NCBI RefSeq assembly: GCF_001661265.1
Contig: NW_017566992.1
Span: 775,514-839,513 of the forward strand
Direction: 5' to 3'
DNA: 64,000 nt
Source of the DNA: Saitoella complicata NRRL Y-17804
Taxonomy: Eukaryota > Ascomycota > Saitoellomycetes > Saitoellales > Saitoellaceae
Under the pieces are notes generated by a model. The model worked only from the letters and a program-made list of their open reading frames with translations, did no database searches and was not told the origin of the DNA. This document shows, piece by piece, positions 62,322 through 64,000 of this stretch (position 1 is its first letter; each line of letters starts with the position of its first letter). The translations under genes were made by a program, and so were the position numbers.

Positions 62322-62829
62322 GTTGGCGGTGAGGGACAGTAACTTTGATTCCTAGGAAGAGAGCCGGGAATATCTGAGCTCTTACAGCTCAGCTCGATTG
62401 ATCGAGGAAAATCGCGGTTCCCTTCTTAAGAGGAGGTTCGTCGCGTATGATGTTCCCCATGCATCGCACCGCAGCAGCGCACGGAACCTCAACCTCGACA
62501 CCAATTGCAGTCAGAGAACGGAAAGGTCATAGGAAATGTGAAGTGATCTCTTTGTCCAAATATCAATGCTATCTTGTCCTCATAACCCTACAGTCTTTTA
62601 TGCACAGACCCGTCAACCCTGCGCAGTGGCTGCTTGAGTCCAGTTACGGTCCTTTGTTCACACACTCACCTCCACCCATCTTCCCTTGTTCGTTTCACGG
62701 GATTGAAGAACAACGCAATCTGACAAGCGCCTACCTGTAGAATGATATCCTATCTCCTCGTGGTCCCAGAGGATTACTCTTCTCCACAACATCATTCCTC
62801 ACCCTCGTTTTCCTTCACTGTTTTTTGAA
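62322..62829. promoter_or_regulatory. Divergent intergenic region between Ies2 and Prm1 genes
   Basis: About 500 bp between the two start codons; no gene is seen. Both promoters must lie here. T-runs and CCTC-rich patches precede the Prm1 start. Confidence 0.4.
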
Positions 62830-64000
62830 ATGCCGCAGGCGGTATATTCACCTTGGTCATCTTTTCCGGAGCAACAACAGCAGCTGCCGGCAGCTGCATA
62901 CAGGCTCTCTGCTTTTCCTTCGGTTCCGATCACCCTTCAGAGCAACGGTGGTGCTATTCCTCCATTTTCTCCAAATGCTGCAGCGCCTGTGAACGCACCA
63001 GCACCATATATGTACGTATTCCTCCCTGTTCTACTTATGCCGACTCTAACATGTGCATTACAGTGGTCTCTGGGGCCGCCTATCACAATCCTGGCTAAAC
63101 CGCTGGACGGTCCTCCTCTTTCTTGTCTTCGTCCGCCTCTACATCGCCTCCAAATCCCTCTCCTCCGACCTCGCCGTAGCAAAAGCCCAAGCACTCTCAG
63201 CATGTTCCGGCGTAGAGGCTGGAGCGTCTGTCTTGGCTTCATTACCACATTACATGGCGGATGGGGTGAATGAGTTGACTGCAAGTGCGATTGAGAGTGC
63301 AGTTGGGGGGTTGGAGAGTGGGTTGCAGTTGATGATTACGGGGGTGGAGGAGACGTTGTTGTTTATTGTGAATTTGTACAAGGGGACGTATTTTTGTCTG
63401 CTTGAGATGGCGGTGGGGGGAAGTTTGAGTTCGGCTATCAGTGCTGCTGAGGATATCGGTGATTGGCTGAACAGTACGCTCGCAACCATCGAAAGTGGGA
63501 TTGACTCTACTGTCGATGGTCTGAACGATGACCTGAACGGTATCGCCAGCAGGATCGAGACGGCGCTCAATTTCTTCGACATCAGCGTCGACATACCGAC
63601 CGTTGATATCCCCGAGTTATCAGAGCTAAAGAACCTCTCCATCCCCTCCGCCTACGACACCGAGCTCCAAAAACTTAACTCCTCCATCCCCAGCCTCGAA
63701 GAAGTCAAGAACAAAACCGACGAAGTCATCAAAATCCCCTTCGAGGCCTTGAAAACTTTAATAAGCAACGAACTCGGGAACTTCACCTTCAACCGCTCAC
63801 TCATGAGCGTTCCCGCCGCCGAAACACTGACTTTCTGTTCCGATAACTCGGATATTGATTCTTTCTTTGAGAATTTGGCTGAAGCGGTGAAGAAAGCGGT
63901 CAACACCATTATCGCCATTATTCTCGTTTTGTCACTCCTCATGATCATGCCATCCGCATTCTCCGAGTTTTGGGGGTGGAGGAAGTTGAGAATGGAGTCG
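62830..64000 (+). CDS. Plasma membrane fusion protein Prm1 (5' part)
   Basis: Multi-pass membrane protein that stabilises cell-cell membrane fusion in mating and hyphal fusion. Exon 62830-63011 and exon 63064 to the window end are joined over a 52-nt phase-2 intron (GTACGT...TACAG); about 373 residues are visible. The N-terminus is Gln/Pro-rich. After the intron come LWGRLSQSWLNRWTVLLFLV (first membrane helix) and LPHYMADGVNELTASAIESA. Then follow LLFIVNLYKGTYFCLLEMAV (second helix) and a long extracytosolic loop with Asn-glycosylation sites (LNSTL, KNLSI, LNSSI). A third hydrophobic segment (TIIAIILVLSLLMIMPSAF) leads to SEFWGWRKLRMES at the edge. The family continues for several hundred residues beyond the window. 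Confidence 0.9.

Overview
The window is fungal nuclear DNA, most likely from a filamentous ascomycete (Pezizomycotina). The evidence is short spliceosomal introns (about 44-81 nt, usually GTAWGT or similar at the donor), closely spaced genes on both strands, and recognisable fungal genes: Prm1, Mus7/Mms22, Vip1/Asp1, Btn1/CLN3, Ies2, Trm1 and others. The class cannot be fixed from sequence alone. An assembly gap of N lies near the left end (1616-1975).

Layout. (1) 1-15.6 kb is ordinary gene-dense sequence: a synaptobrevin v-SNARE, a small unrecognised gene beside the gap, an amidase, a SAP-domain Q-rich protein, a maleylacetate reductase divergent from a hotdog thioesterase, an OCH1/DXD-type glycosyltransferase, and a Topors-like RING E3 ligase divergent from a malonyl-CoA synthetase. 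(2) About 15.6-34.9 kb is an accessory island with very few conventional genes. (3) 35-64 kb is again dense housekeeping sequence: guanine deaminase, an HxxxD acyltransferase, a 2285-residue Mms22/Mus7 protein in one exon, Vip1 inositol pyrophosphate kinase, an HSL-type esterase/lipase, bifunctional PFK-2/FBPase-2, Trm1, a PAF-acetylhydrolase-like lipase, Btn1/CLN3, an RNPS1-like SR protein, the INO80 subunit Ies2 and the start of Prm1.

The island is the unusual part. It holds a dispersed family of C-x2-C...C-x2-C (zinc-ribbon-like) genes. In the three intact-looking members (about 21.5-22.5, 26.0-27.3 and 32.9-33.4 kb) one phase-2 intron lies between the two cysteine pairs. Each of the three faces, head to head, a gene or decayed gene for a very basic protein with a shared N-terminal motif (LPP-x3-R-x-R/K-Y-G-W-x-D-L in the two better copies). 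Three further decayed zinc-ribbon-like copies are visible. Two of them sit in what looks like a degraded duplicated block (about 28.9-30.3 versus 31.6-32.7 kb) that also carries a shared GGTCTCGAGACC palindrome next to a tRNA-box-like sequence. I recognise no known family, no reverse transcriptase, integrase or transposase, and no terminal repeats, so the head-to-head cassette is the best candidate here for an undescribed system.

For spliced genes, start and end span the whole coding region; exon limits are in the evidence and may be off by a base.
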